5,421 nt of DNA from Lonsdalea quercina subsp. quercina (GTDB lineage Bacteria; Pseudomonadota; Gammaproteobacteria; Enterobacterales; Enterobacteriaceae): contig NZ_JIBO01000003.1 of assembly GCF_000688655.1 (NCBI RefSeq), positions 107,018 to 112,438 of the forward strand. The letters run 5' to 3'. A program made the position numbers and the translations under genes. Positions 1 through 4,980 of the stretch are shown here, piece by piece (positions within the stretch are counted from its first letter, which is position 1; every line of letters starts with the position of its first letter). The notes under the pieces are model-generated. The model did not search any database. It saw nothing but the letters and a program-made list of their open reading frames with translations, and was not told the origin of the DNA.

Positions 1-303
1 CCGGCTGCCGGCCAGCAAGCGCTGGTTCATTTCGTTGATGCGGTCTTGTGCGAGTGCGATTTCGTTGGCATGAGCCTGAGCGATTTGCAGGGTCTGCATG
101 CTCAGCGCGAAACGCCCGTTGTCTAACCGTTGCGCCAATCCTTCTTCGATCAAGGTGTGCAGCGCGCGGTGGATGTTGGCGGGCGATTCATCCAGCGCCG
201 CCGCCAGTTCACCGTTCGCAACGCCGCCCAGGGTATGACCGCGCAGTGCTTTGAGAACGCGCAGAATACGAACGCCTGCGCTGGATACGTTTGCCTTGCT
301 CAT
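1..303 (-). CDS. IclR-like helix-turn-helix regulator of Mu-like phage (3' end outside window)
   Basis: The minus-strand frame is open for 101 codons from an ATG at 303-301 to the window edge, so the C-terminus is not seen. Residues 9-60 form a winged-helix region: VRILRVLKAL, then a recognition-helix stretch ESPANIHRALHTLIEEGL, then LDNGRFALS as the probable wing. This resembles the IclR-type N-terminal domain found as a short stand-alone protein of roughly 100-110 residues in BcepMu-like phages, so it is probably nearly complete. No effector-binding domain is visible. The start is supported by GGAG eight bases upstream. It follows the Ner-like gene by 54 bp on the same strand and is probably co-transcribed from the promoter near 600, leading into the early (transposition) genes. 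A role in early gene control is inferred from position. Confidence 0.82.
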   Translation of the reverse strand, partial: MSKANVSSAGVRILRVLKALRGHTLGGVANGELAAALDESPANIHRALHTLIEEGLAQRLDNGRFALSMQTLQIAQAHANEIALAQDRINEMNQRLLAGSR

Positions 304-357
304 GCCACATTCTCCTTTTTTTAATATGTGATAATCTGTTACGGAGGTTGATAACCA

Positions 358-546
358 TCAAACGGGTTGGGGCGTTTTTAGGCCGAGTTTCACAGCAATT
401 TCATGGCCTTTTCCGTATTTCGCCTTCGTGAGTCCGTTCAATACGCGGTAGACGTCTGAGGGGCGGTAGCCGTTTTCCTCGGCCCACCGGTTGAAGGTCC
501 AACCGTTTTGCCGGAACAGCTGCTTAACCTGCTCGGGGGTTTTCAT
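358..546 (-). CDS. Ner-like small DNA-binding protein, first gene of the early operon
   Basis: A 62-residue basic protein. Residues about 14-38 (NGWTFNRWAEENGYRPSDVY) fit a helix-turn-helix, followed by RVLNGLTKAKYGKGHEIAVKLGL, a pattern I associate with the small DNA-binding protein beside the repressor in BcepMu-like phages. In Mu, Ner shuts down both the early and repressor promoters; the same job is inferred here from position and size. The ATG at 546-544 is preceded by AAGGAG with 8-9 bases between, a strong ribosome binding site. It is the first gene after the minus-strand promoter and is divergent from the repressor gene at 633. The stop codon is TGA at 360-358. It is complete, with no sign of damage. 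Confidence 0.85.
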   Translation of the reverse strand: MKTPEQVKQLFRQNGWTFNRWAEENGYRPSDVYRVLNGLTKAKYGKGHEIAVKLGLKTPQPV

Positions 547-576
547 CGAGATGGCTCCTTTTTCTACGAAGAAAGT

Positions 577-595
577 ATCTATTTGTGCAATAGAT
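577..595. promoter_or_regulatory. Perfect 7-bp dyad near the early transcription start
   Basis: ATCTATT and AATAGAT (577-583 and 589-595) are perfectly complementary around the five bases TGTGC. The site overlaps the -10 of the minus-strand promoter and its predicted start point. Its sequence differs from the GAAC/GTTC dyad of the direct repeats, so it may bind the other regulator, the Ner-like protein. That assignment is inference. Confidence 0.45.
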
Positions 596-622
596 TTTGT
601 GAACTTTAGTTCTCATTGTCAA
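594..622 (-). promoter_or_regulatory. Minus-strand early promoter with operator in the spacer
   Basis: Read on the minus strand, a perfect -35 TTGACA (622-617) is followed after exactly 17 bp by CAAAAT (599-594), a 4/6 match to the -10 consensus. Transcription would start near 587 and read into the Ner-like and IclR-like genes. The spacer contains the complete dyad GAACTAAAGTTC (612-601), which belongs to the 25-bp direct repeat described separately. A repressor bound there would cover the promoter. Confidence 0.68.
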
Positions 623-653
623 CGGAGTTTTTGTGAACTTTGATTCTCTTTGT
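595..653. repeat. Two 25-bp imperfect direct repeats, probable repressor operators
   Basis: Copies at 595-619 and 629-653 are offset by 34 bp and differ at three positions. Both begin TTTTGTGAACTTT and both contain TTCTC. Copy 1 holds the perfect dyad GAAC-TTTA-GTTC; copy 2 has the weaker GAAC-TTTG-ATTC. Copy 1 lies inside the early promoter spacer. Copy 2 overlaps the GTG start codon and first codons of the repressor gene. The arrangement fits a repressor that blocks early transcription from copy 1 and limits its own expression from copy 2; copy 2 being the weaker dyad would suit autoregulation at high repressor level. Confidence 0.62.
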
Positions 654-1055
654 GCTCAGCGTCTAAAATCTGAGCGAAGTCGGCTAGCGTTAAAACAGGA
701 CGAAGCCGCGGCCAGATGTGGCGTTTCTCGTGAAATGTGGAGCAAATACGAACGTGGCGTTGCGGTGCCAGGAGGCGATGTGTTCGCTGCGTTCGCGCAG
801 TCGGGCGCTAACGTGCAATTCATTTTGACCGGCGAGCAGGGCGCGTCCTCAGGGACGCGAGCTGACGCATTGGATGCGGAGCTGCTCGCAAATATTGTCC
901 TAAAATTGGAAATGCTGGCTAAACAAGCGGGACGACGCTGGACGTCAGCGGAACTCGTATTACAATCAGCAAAAATATATAACTTCCTAATCAAAGAACC
1001 TGCTATCGATAATGATAGGATTGATAGCGTGCTGAAGTTGGTTATAAATCATTGA
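633..1055 (+). CDS. Phage repressor, Cro/C1-type HTH protein
   Basis: A 140-residue protein. Residues about 8-55 are an HTH_3/XRE domain: AQRLKSERSRLALKQDEAAA, then RCGVSREMWSKYERGVAVP, followed by GANVQFILTGE, a phrase typical of short Cro/C1-type regulators in Mu-like and other prophages. Residues 78-140 are mostly helical and may form the dimerisation domain; no LexA-type peptidase motif is seen, so RecA-driven self-cleavage is unlikely. The start is GTG at 633, with GGAG at 624-627 five bases upstream; this start lies within the second operator repeat, pointing to autoregulation. It diverges from the Ner-like gene and is followed 18 bp later by a membrane-protein gene. It is inferred to be the lysogeny repressor of the early promoter. 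Confidence 0.82.
   Translation: MNFDSLCAQRLKSERSRLALKQDEAAARCGVSREMWSKYERGVAVPGGDVFAAFAQSGANVQFILTGEQGASSGTRADALDAELLANIVLKLEMLAKQAGRRWTSAELVLQSAKIYNFLIKEPAIDNDRIDSVLKLVINH
1021..1048 (+). promoter_or_regulatory. Promoter for the membrane-protein gene, inside the repressor 3' end
   Basis: TTGATA (1021-1026) and TATAAA (1043-1048) are each 5/6 matches to consensus and are separated by 16 bp. Transcription would start at about 1055, just before AAGGA (1063-1067) and the ATG at 1074. The promoter lies entirely within the last codons of the repressor gene, so the next gene can be expressed independently of the repressor transcript. Confidence 0.55.
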
Positions 1056-1073
1056 TAATATAAAGGACTAATC

Positions 1074-1604
1074 ATGGACAGAAGAGATAATGAATTACAG
1101 GAGCTTGCAGATCAGGTCGCGGGCAGTTTAAAAATGCTGCCTCAAGAGAACCTGGAGCGACAAATAACGATAAGCGTCGGGGGGGATAATCCGGGGTCCA
1201 TACATGTCGGGTCCGTCGTGAATATAAATCCCGCGCCGGTGAGACCCCCAGAGTTACACGAGATGGATAACCGCACTTTACTGAATATGAAAAAAGCACT
1301 GATATCAAACCGTAATGAATCCTCGCGCCGCTGTTATTTCAATATCCCGTGCATCCTCTTATTCGGATTGATTTCTGGCGCGTTTATTTTTGTTCTGTGG
1401 AATATTTTTCTTATACTCCACCAAAAACCCACCTTGTTAGATTTAGACGAAAAGAAACTGATTATTTATGCCAGCTGGGTATGTTTGGTCACGGTGGCGG
1501 GTAAACATCTGGAGAAAATTCGTAAAATCGAATCTCAGATAGCCACGGAAAACCAGACCATTATTGATACTATCGATGTCATCTTGTTTCGCCGAGGCAT
1601 GTAA
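1074..1604 (+). CDS. Two-helix membrane protein of unknown function, probable lysogenic cargo
   Basis: I do not recognise this 176-residue protein. Residues 1-28 are polar and probably helical. Residues 29-52 carry a glycine-rich beta motif, ISVGGDNPGSIHVGSVVNIN, followed by a proline linker. Two hydrophobic segments follow, about 90-115 and 128-144, then a charged helix (145-170) that could form a coiled coil. Both ends are therefore probably on the same, cytoplasmic, side. The ATG has AAGGA six bases upstream. It lies 18 bp after the repressor gene, has its own probable promoter, and is visibly more AT-rich than the lysis genes, which suggests recent acquisition. Position and membrane topology fit a protein made in the lysogen, such as superinfection exclusion or anti-phage defence, but the sequence alone does not prove this. 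Confidence 0.75.
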   Translation: MDRRDNELQELADQVAGSLKMLPQENLERQITISVGGDNPGSIHVGSVVNINPAPVRPPELHEMDNRTLLNMKKALISNRNESSRRCYFNIPCILLFGLISGAFIFVLWNIFLILHQKPTLLDLDEKKLIIYASWVCLVTVAGKHLEKIRKIESQIATENQTIIDTIDVILFRRGM

Positions 1605-1663
1605 GAGAAACACCTGACGCCTTGCGGAGTCCCCAGAAGCCATATCGCGCGGTGGGAGCGGTT

Positions 1664-1863
1664 TTATCCCTGATTTCCGTGCCGAGCATAGACATTCATC
1701 ATCTTTGCCGAAGTCATTTCATGGCGCCGTAACGTACTCGCGATCCGGCGATGTGCGAAAATAAGCTTGTGCGGCCGGACCATAAAATAAGCGAAGGCGA
1801 AAAAAAGACTGTGGATAGTCCCTATCAACAATAACCGCAGGCTGATGTATTTATTGGATTCAT
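1664..1863 (-). pseudogene. Small membrane protein, probably frameshifted
   Basis: The minus strand has an open frame ending at TAA (1666-1664) with protein-like composition: a hydrophobic segment, RLLLIGTIHSLFFAFAYFMV, then a basic tail with RRIASTLRRHEMTSAKMM. The only well-placed start is ATG at 1863-1861, preceded by AGGGA six bases upstream, but it lies in another frame and meets a stop after 12 codons. One lost base between about 1860 and 1830 would join that start to the membrane frame. Alternatives are a weak TTG start at 1831 (55 residues) or translation of an older gene entering from upstream, since the frame stays open to about 1950. I know no family match. It converges on the membrane-protein gene ending at 1604. 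Confidence 0.4.
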
Positions 1864-1891
1864 TGTTATTTCCCTGAAATAGACCAATAAA

Positions 1892-1938
1892 GTTCCGCGT
1901 GGGAGCGTGGGCGGCAACGGCACCCTCCCGTGCGGAAC
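1892..1938 (+). other. Long stem-loop in the gene-poor region
   Basis: GTTCCGCGTGGGAG (1892-1905) pairs along its whole length with CTCCCGTGCGGAAC (1925-1938), giving a 14-bp stem with two adjacent G-U pairs and a 19-base loop; GTG and CAC inside the loop can add three pairs. On the minus-strand RNA the two G-U pairs become A-C mismatches, so the fold is better on the plus-strand RNA. No T-run follows, so it is not a standard terminator. Confidence 0.5.
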
Positions 1939-1968
1939 ATGGCCCCTCTTATGATGTCATTTTTCATG

Positions 1969-2686
1969 TTATTCGAATACGGACCGCCACCCGATATTGT
2001 TGCTGCGTGCGGCGGTAAGAGCGATGTCATCATGATGCTTCGCCGCTCGCCGCATGACCCGCCTTAGCACGCGTTCCGGCGTTGGTGGTTCCCCGAGGTC
2101 ACACGGACGACAGCCGCGAGCGAATCAAGCGAGCCATTGTCTTGCTCTCCTTTGGCGGATGGCAGTGCCCGACGCGCCTGCGTCGGCAGATCGCGATGCC
2201 CAAGATACGCGCAACAGGTAAGCGGCGCGGCGAAGCGGGGCGTGACCGCCGTTGCATAAATTAGAAAATGACGGACAAAGCAGGTGGCGGATTTTTATCC
2301 GTGCGTCTACCCTTGGCCGTTGTATGAAAACTGGCCGGACGGTGGGTGGTGCTCAGCCTGTCGCTTTTTTGATACAAGCGAATTGCGCCGGTGTCGCGAG
2401 TGTCGCCGTGTTGATACAGACCGGCTGCGCGAGTGTCGCCGTGTTGATACAGGTTGATTACACCGCTCGTGGCCTACCGTAAATGCTCGCTTTCAAGGCG
2501 CTTTAGCATCGTGGGATTTTCACATCCACCGCGCATTTTCGCCCCCTCAGAGTAAAACTTCTGCTGATTTTTTCTTCGCCCAAATGAGCGGAAACCCTTG
2601 AGCCACGCGGCTTGCAAGGCGGTGGACGCTATAACCTCGTTTACAATCACGCCCCGATCGTCTCCGTAATGCTGTGTGCATTTCAC
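1969..2686 (-). pseudogene. Decayed Icd-like/Ash-like prophage protein (host division inhibitor family)
   Basis: The minus strand carries protein-like sequence in pieces. Frame 1 runs from GTG at 2686 (or GTG at 2650) through KFYSEGAKMRGGCENPTMLK to an amber TAG at 2476-2474. The same frame then resumes with LYQHGDTRAAG, a near-repeat of it, and LYQKSDRLSTTHRPASFHT, ending at TAA 2263-2261. A second frame reads LTCCAYLGHRDLPTQARRAL then VVRVTSGNHQRRNAC, ending at TAA 2066-2064. A third reads TPERVLRRVMRRAAKHHDD and ends at TAA 1971-1969. These phrases resemble, from memory, proteins annotated as host cell division inhibitor Icd-like or Ash family in enterobacterial prophages. The stop and frame changes suggest a broken gene, although this family often has overlapping frames, so a short product could survive. 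It diverges from the holin gene, its 5' end only 17 bp from the holin ATG. Confidence 0.5.
2395..2452. repeat. 33-bp-period direct repeat inside the Icd-like remnant
   Basis: The 25 bases at 2395-2419 recur exactly at 2428-2452, an offset of 33 bp. The offset is a multiple of three, so on the minus strand it duplicates an 11-residue unit, LYQHGDTRAAG / LYQHGDTRDTG. A third, weaker relative (GATACAAGC, from 2371) corresponds to LYQKSD. It looks like an in-frame duplication in coding sequence. Confidence 0.75.
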
Positions 2687-2703
2687 TTCTCAAGGAGACT
2701 GTT

Positions 2704-3048
2704 ATGCAAAGTAAAAAACGCCGCATCATGCGGCTGGAACGATTGTTGGGCTGGCAACTGACGGCGGTATTGCTGCTGGTGCTCATCGCGCTGGTGTCGC
2801 CGCAGCAGCTGCCGGTGGTGGTCTATAAGATCTCGCTGATTACGCTGGCGGCGGTGCTGGGCTACTGGCTGGATCGTTCGTTGTTCCCGAAAGCCTCGCT
2901 GGGGCAGTATCTGGAGCACGATCCGGAGCAGATGGCGCACGGGCATTATCCGGTGCGGGCAGGCTGTGAATTGATCTTTGCCGCCGTACAGCTGCGACGC
3001 GCGATGATCGTCGCGGCCGTGTGTGTGTCTGTGGCGACGGGGTTGTAA
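2704..3048 (+). CDS. Putative holin of the lysis operon
   Basis: A 114-residue protein with a positively charged start (MQSKKRRIMRLERL) and three hydrophobic segments, about 17-32, 38-56 and 99-113. Size, topology and position immediately before the murein-degrading gene fit a holin-like protein of the kind grouped as Phage_holin_8 in BcepMu-like phages. A holin accumulates in the inner membrane and triggers lysis at a set time. The ATG at 2704 is chosen over an upstream in-frame start at 2674 because AAGGAG lies six bases before it at 2692-2697. Its TAA is followed two bases later by the next gene's ATG, so translation is probably coupled. It could instead be an accessory membrane protein of the lysis cassette. 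Confidence 0.68.
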   Translation: MQSKKRRIMRLERLLGWQLTAVLLLVLIALVSPQQLPVVVYKISLITLAAVLGYWLDRSLFPKASLGQYLEHDPEQMAHGHYPVRAGCELIFAAVQLRRAMIVAAVCVSVATGL

Positions 3049-3050
3049 TC

Positions 3051-3686
3051 ATGCTATCGCCACAAACCGTGGGCCTGCTGTTGTCCGCGCTGCTGCTGGC
3101 GTCGTGGAGCGGCGTGCCGCGTTTCGTTCATGCCGACGATCAAACGCCCGCCGCCGCGCAGCGCTATCGCAGCGAGCTAATCCGCAGCGCCCGGCTGGAG
3201 TGGGGGCTGTCAGCGCCGGTGGCCGACTTCGCCGCCCAGCTGCATCAGGAGAGCGGCTGGAATCCGCAGGCCGTGTCGCCCGTCGGCGCGCAGGGGCTGG
3301 CGCAGTTTATGCCCGCCACCGCCGAATGGTTCAGCGGCATCATGCCGGAACTCGATAAAAATCAACCCTTTAATCCCGGATGGGCCATTCGCGCGCTCAC
3401 GCAGTACGACCACTGGCTGTGGGAGCGTCTGCGCGGCGTTAACCCTTGTGAGCGGATGGCGATGACGTTGTCGGCCTACAACGGAGGACTCGGTTGGGTG
3501 CAGCGTGACCGGCGTCTGGCGGAGAAGCAAGGGTTGAACGGTCAGCGCTGGTTCTCCCACGTCGAAAACGTCAACGCGGGCCGCAGCGCCGCCAACTTCC
3601 GCGAAAATCGCCACTATCCGCAGCGCATCTTGAAGGAGCTGGCGCCGCGCTATCTGACATGGGGAGACGCCAGCTGTGTTCACTAA
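3051..3686 (+). CDS. Phage lysin: lytic transglycosylase, SLT family
   Basis: A 211-residue protein of the Slt/MltE-like fold that cleaves peptidoglycan between MurNAc and GlcNAc. Visible motifs are LHQESGWNP with the probable catalytic Glu67, GAQGLAQFMPAT (79-90), and LSAYNGGLGWV (140-150), the three conserved blocks of SLT transglycosylases. Residues 5-18 are hydrophobic and are followed by VHA-DD near residue 28, so the protein is probably exported by Sec or held as a signal-anchor form; this would make it less dependent on large holin holes. ATG at 3051 is chosen because it sits directly after the holin stop and leaves a proper signal sequence; the ribosome binding site is weak, suggesting coupling. 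It overlaps the Rz gene by 11 bp. Confidence 0.9.
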   Translation: MLSPQTVGLLLSALLLASWSGVPRFVHADDQTPAAAQRYRSELIRSARLEWGLSAPVADFAAQLHQESGWNPQAVSPVGAQGLAQFMPATAEWFSGIMPELDKNQPFNPGWAIRALTQYDHWLWERLRGVNPCERMAMTLSAYNGGLGWVQRDRRLAEKQGLNGQRWFSHVENVNAGRSAANFRENRHYPQRILKELAPRYLTWGDASCVH

Positions 3687-4311
3687 TCTGATCCCCTGGC
3701 GCTGGCTGGGCGCTCTCACGCTGGTCATGCTGCTGGCCTGGGGCCTGTATCACAACGGCTATACGCGCGGACAGGCTCAGGCCGCCCGCGACGGCGAGCT
3801 GGCGCTGAGCGAGCTGCGAAACCGCCACGAGCAGGCGCTGCTGGCGCAGGCCGAAGAGGATAACGAGGCCCTGACGGCTTGGCAGCAGCGCTATCAACAA
3901 CAGGTTGTTTCAGCGGCGGAGGCGGAAAAACGTTATCTCGCCACCCTGTCCGACCTGCGTCGTACCCATCAACAGCTACAGAGGAAAATTGATGATGTTA
4001 CCCATCGTTGGCAAGATGAACGCGGCCAGAGTCACGCTATCGAGTGCGTGTTTACTGCTGGCTTCGTGCAGCAGTACAACGCCGCCTTCGGCCTGTCTTC
4101 CCTCACCGCCGATGCGGGAAACGCCGCCGCCGCCGCCCGCCGCGCTGGCGGCGCGTCCGGAGCCGGTGCCGCCGTTGATCCCCGGCTACGCGATTCCGGC
4201 GTCGCCCAGCGCGATCTCCTCGCTCACGCCACTGAAGTCGGCGCCGCCTATCAACGGCTCGCCGCCCAGGTGAATGGGCTACTGGACTATATCGCGGGGC
4301 TGGAAAGATGA
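3676..4311 (+). CDS. Rz: Rz-like i-spanin
   Basis: A 211-residue protein with one N-terminal membrane anchor (about 10-24, LGALTLVMLLAWGLY) and a long charged, alanine- and glutamine-rich coiled coil (about 32-112), followed by an alanine/glycine-rich stretch (148-168) and a helical tail. This is the layout of the inner-membrane spanin subunit, which joins the outer-membrane lipoprotein Rz1 and fuses the two membranes in the last step of lysis. The start is GTG at 3676, with GGGGAG at 3661-3666; it overlaps the lysin stop. A complete Rz1 frame lies inside it, which explains the unusual Ala/Gly-rich section: that DNA must also encode the proline-rich Rz1. Its end overlaps the next gene as ATGA. 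Confidence 0.85.
   Translation: MFTNLIPWRWLGALTLVMLLAWGLYHNGYTRGQAQAARDGELALSELRNRHEQALLAQAEEDNEALTAWQQRYQQQVVSAAEAEKRYLATLSDLRRTHQQLQRKIDDVTHRWQDERGQSHAIECVFTAGFVQQYNAAFGLSSLTADAGNAAAAARRAGGASGAGAAVDPRLRDSGVAQRDLLAHATEVGAAYQRLAAQVNGLLDYIAGLER
3992..4273 (+). CDS. Rz1: Rz1-like o-spanin lipoprotein, nested in Rz
   Basis: A 93-residue protein encoded wholly inside the Rz gene in the +1 frame. It has a signal sequence with lipobox LASC (residues 23-26), predicting lipid attachment at Cys26, and a proline-rich mature part (PSPPMRETPPPPPAALAARP), the classic signature of the outer-membrane spanin subunit. ATG at 3992 has AGAGGA about six bases upstream. A second in-frame ATG at 4016 gives a more usual signal peptide start (MNAARVTL) but lacks a visible ribosome binding site, so the exact start is open. 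The mature protein should sit in the inner leaflet of the outer membrane and bind the C-terminal part of Rz. Confidence 0.85.
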   Translation: MMLPIVGKMNAARVTLSSACLLLASCSSTTPPSACLPSPPMRETPPPPPAALAARPEPVPPLIPGYAIPASPSAISSLTPLKSAPPINGSPPR

Positions 4312-4625
4312 AGGTCGAGATTGAATTCTGGACGCTGGTCGGTCTGCTTCTCTCCTTCATGGGCTTTGTTTTCGCGGTCGCGAAGATGTTTTTTGCCCAA
4401 ATGGAGAAGCGTCAGGCCGAGCAATTCCTGGCGCTGGACACCAGCTTCAGAACCAGTATGGGCGACCTTAACAGTCTGGAGCGCGAGTTTATGGCGTTCA
4501 AGGCCGATTTGCCGCTGAACTATGTGCGCCGCGAGGATTACATTCGCGGACAGACGGTGATTGAAGCCAAGCTTGATGCGCTCTACAACAAGTTGGAGCT
4601 GGTGCAACAACATGGGAGAACTTAG
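4308..4625 (+). CDS. DUF2730-like small membrane protein of Mu-like phages
   Basis: A 105-residue protein with one N-terminal membrane segment (about 7-29, FWTLVGLLLSFMGFVFAVAK) and a helical, charged remainder that includes DLPLNYVRREDYIRGQTVIE and ends in a probable coiled coil (LDALYNKLELVQQ). I associate this layout and the YVRREDYIRGQ phrase with the DUF2730-type protein found between the spanins and the terminase in BcepMu-like phages. Its function is not known to me. It overlaps the Rz stop as ATGA, so translation is coupled and expression is tied to the lysis genes. It might modulate lysis, but that is only from position. Confidence 0.72.
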   Translation: MKVEIEFWTLVGLLLSFMGFVFAVAKMFFAQMEKRQAEQFLALDTSFRTSMGDLNSLEREFMAFKADLPLNYVRREDYIRGQTVIEAKLDALYNKLELVQQHGRT

Positions 4626-4627
4626 CG

Positions 4628-4936
4628 GTGGAAATATCTCGATTGCGTCAGGAGTCCATGCGCTGGCATGTCCTGGTGACGCTAAGCCGTGCGCGGCCGT
4701 ATCCCGTCAGCCTGTTTTTTTTGCTGGAGGTGATTCGCGGGATATATCCCGATGTCACGGCGCCCGAATTGCGTAGGGCGCTGGACTATCTGACTGAAAG
4801 CCATACGCTTTCGGTCAATCCGGAGCCGTACGGCAGCGGGACCGTGAGCCTGACCCGCCTTGGCGCGGATCTGGTCGACTACACGGTCGACAGCCTGCCC
4901 GGCATCGCCCACCCCACCAAATATTGGCACGACTAA
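4628..4936 (+). CDS. VpaChn25_0724-like phage protein, winged-helix-like
   Basis: A 102-residue protein resembling the VpaChn25_0724 phage family, which lies just before the small terminase gene in BcepMu-type genomes. Visible features are RQESMRWHVLVTLSRARPY, DVTAPELRRALDYLTE and LTRLGADLVDYTVDSLPGIA. The helix pattern and the LTRLGADLVDYT stretch resemble a winged helix, and such proteins are sometimes labelled ArsR-like, but DNA binding is not shown. The start is GTG at 4628, with GGGAG at 4614-4618 about nine bases upstream; it lies two bases after the previous stop. It is the last recognisable gene in the window and is followed directly by a hairpin. Confidence 0.75.
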   Translation: MEISRLRQESMRWHVLVTLSRARPYPVSLFFLLEVIRGIYPDVTAPELRRALDYLTESHTLSVNPEPYGSGTVSLTRLGADLVDYTVDSLPGIAHPTKYWHD

Positions 4937-4940
4937 ACCC

Positions 4941-4980
4941 AAGCGTCTTCGCACGTCCTCTTCATTGCGGAGACGTTTTT
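4941..4980 (+). terminator. Hairpin with T-run after the lysis operon (also hides an SD site)
   Basis: CGTCTTCGCA (4944-4953) pairs with TGCGGAGACG (4966-4975) over 10 bp with one G-U pair and a 12-base loop; AAG before and TTT after can extend the stem. Five T residues (4976-4980) follow. This has the form of an intrinsic terminator, five bases after the last operon stop. However, GGAG (4969-4972) in its 3' arm is correctly spaced (8 bases) from an ATG at 4981, so it may instead, or also, hide a ribosome binding site. Confidence 0.6.

Noticed and set aside
226..358. Minus-strand frame starting at the ATG that overlaps the Ner-like stop (TGATG)
   Set aside because: Stop-start overlap suggested a coupled gene, but the frame runs into and overlaps the IclR-like gene, has no ribosome binding site of its own, and is arginine-rich as expected for an out-of-frame reading.
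1951..2067. 38-codon plus-strand frame beginning ATGATGTCA
   Set aside because: There is no ribosome binding site, no recognisable motif, and it lies opposite a more protein-like minus-strand frame.
2252..2482. Plus-strand frame with repeated VAVLIQ units
   Set aside because: It needs a TTG start without a ribosome binding site. The minus-strand reading of the same DNA gives more protein-like, family-resembling sequence, so the repeat is better explained there.
2640..2670. Possible lysis promoter TTTACA ... CGTAAT
   Set aside because: The spacer would be 19 bp and the -10 match is only 4/6. Mu-type late promoters usually depend on an activator, so I could not place one reliably.
3210..3728. 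Long minus-strand open frame opposite the transglycosylase
   Set aside because: The plus-strand frame has clear SLT motifs. The minus-strand frame is an antisense shadow of GC-rich coding DNA with no start-site support.
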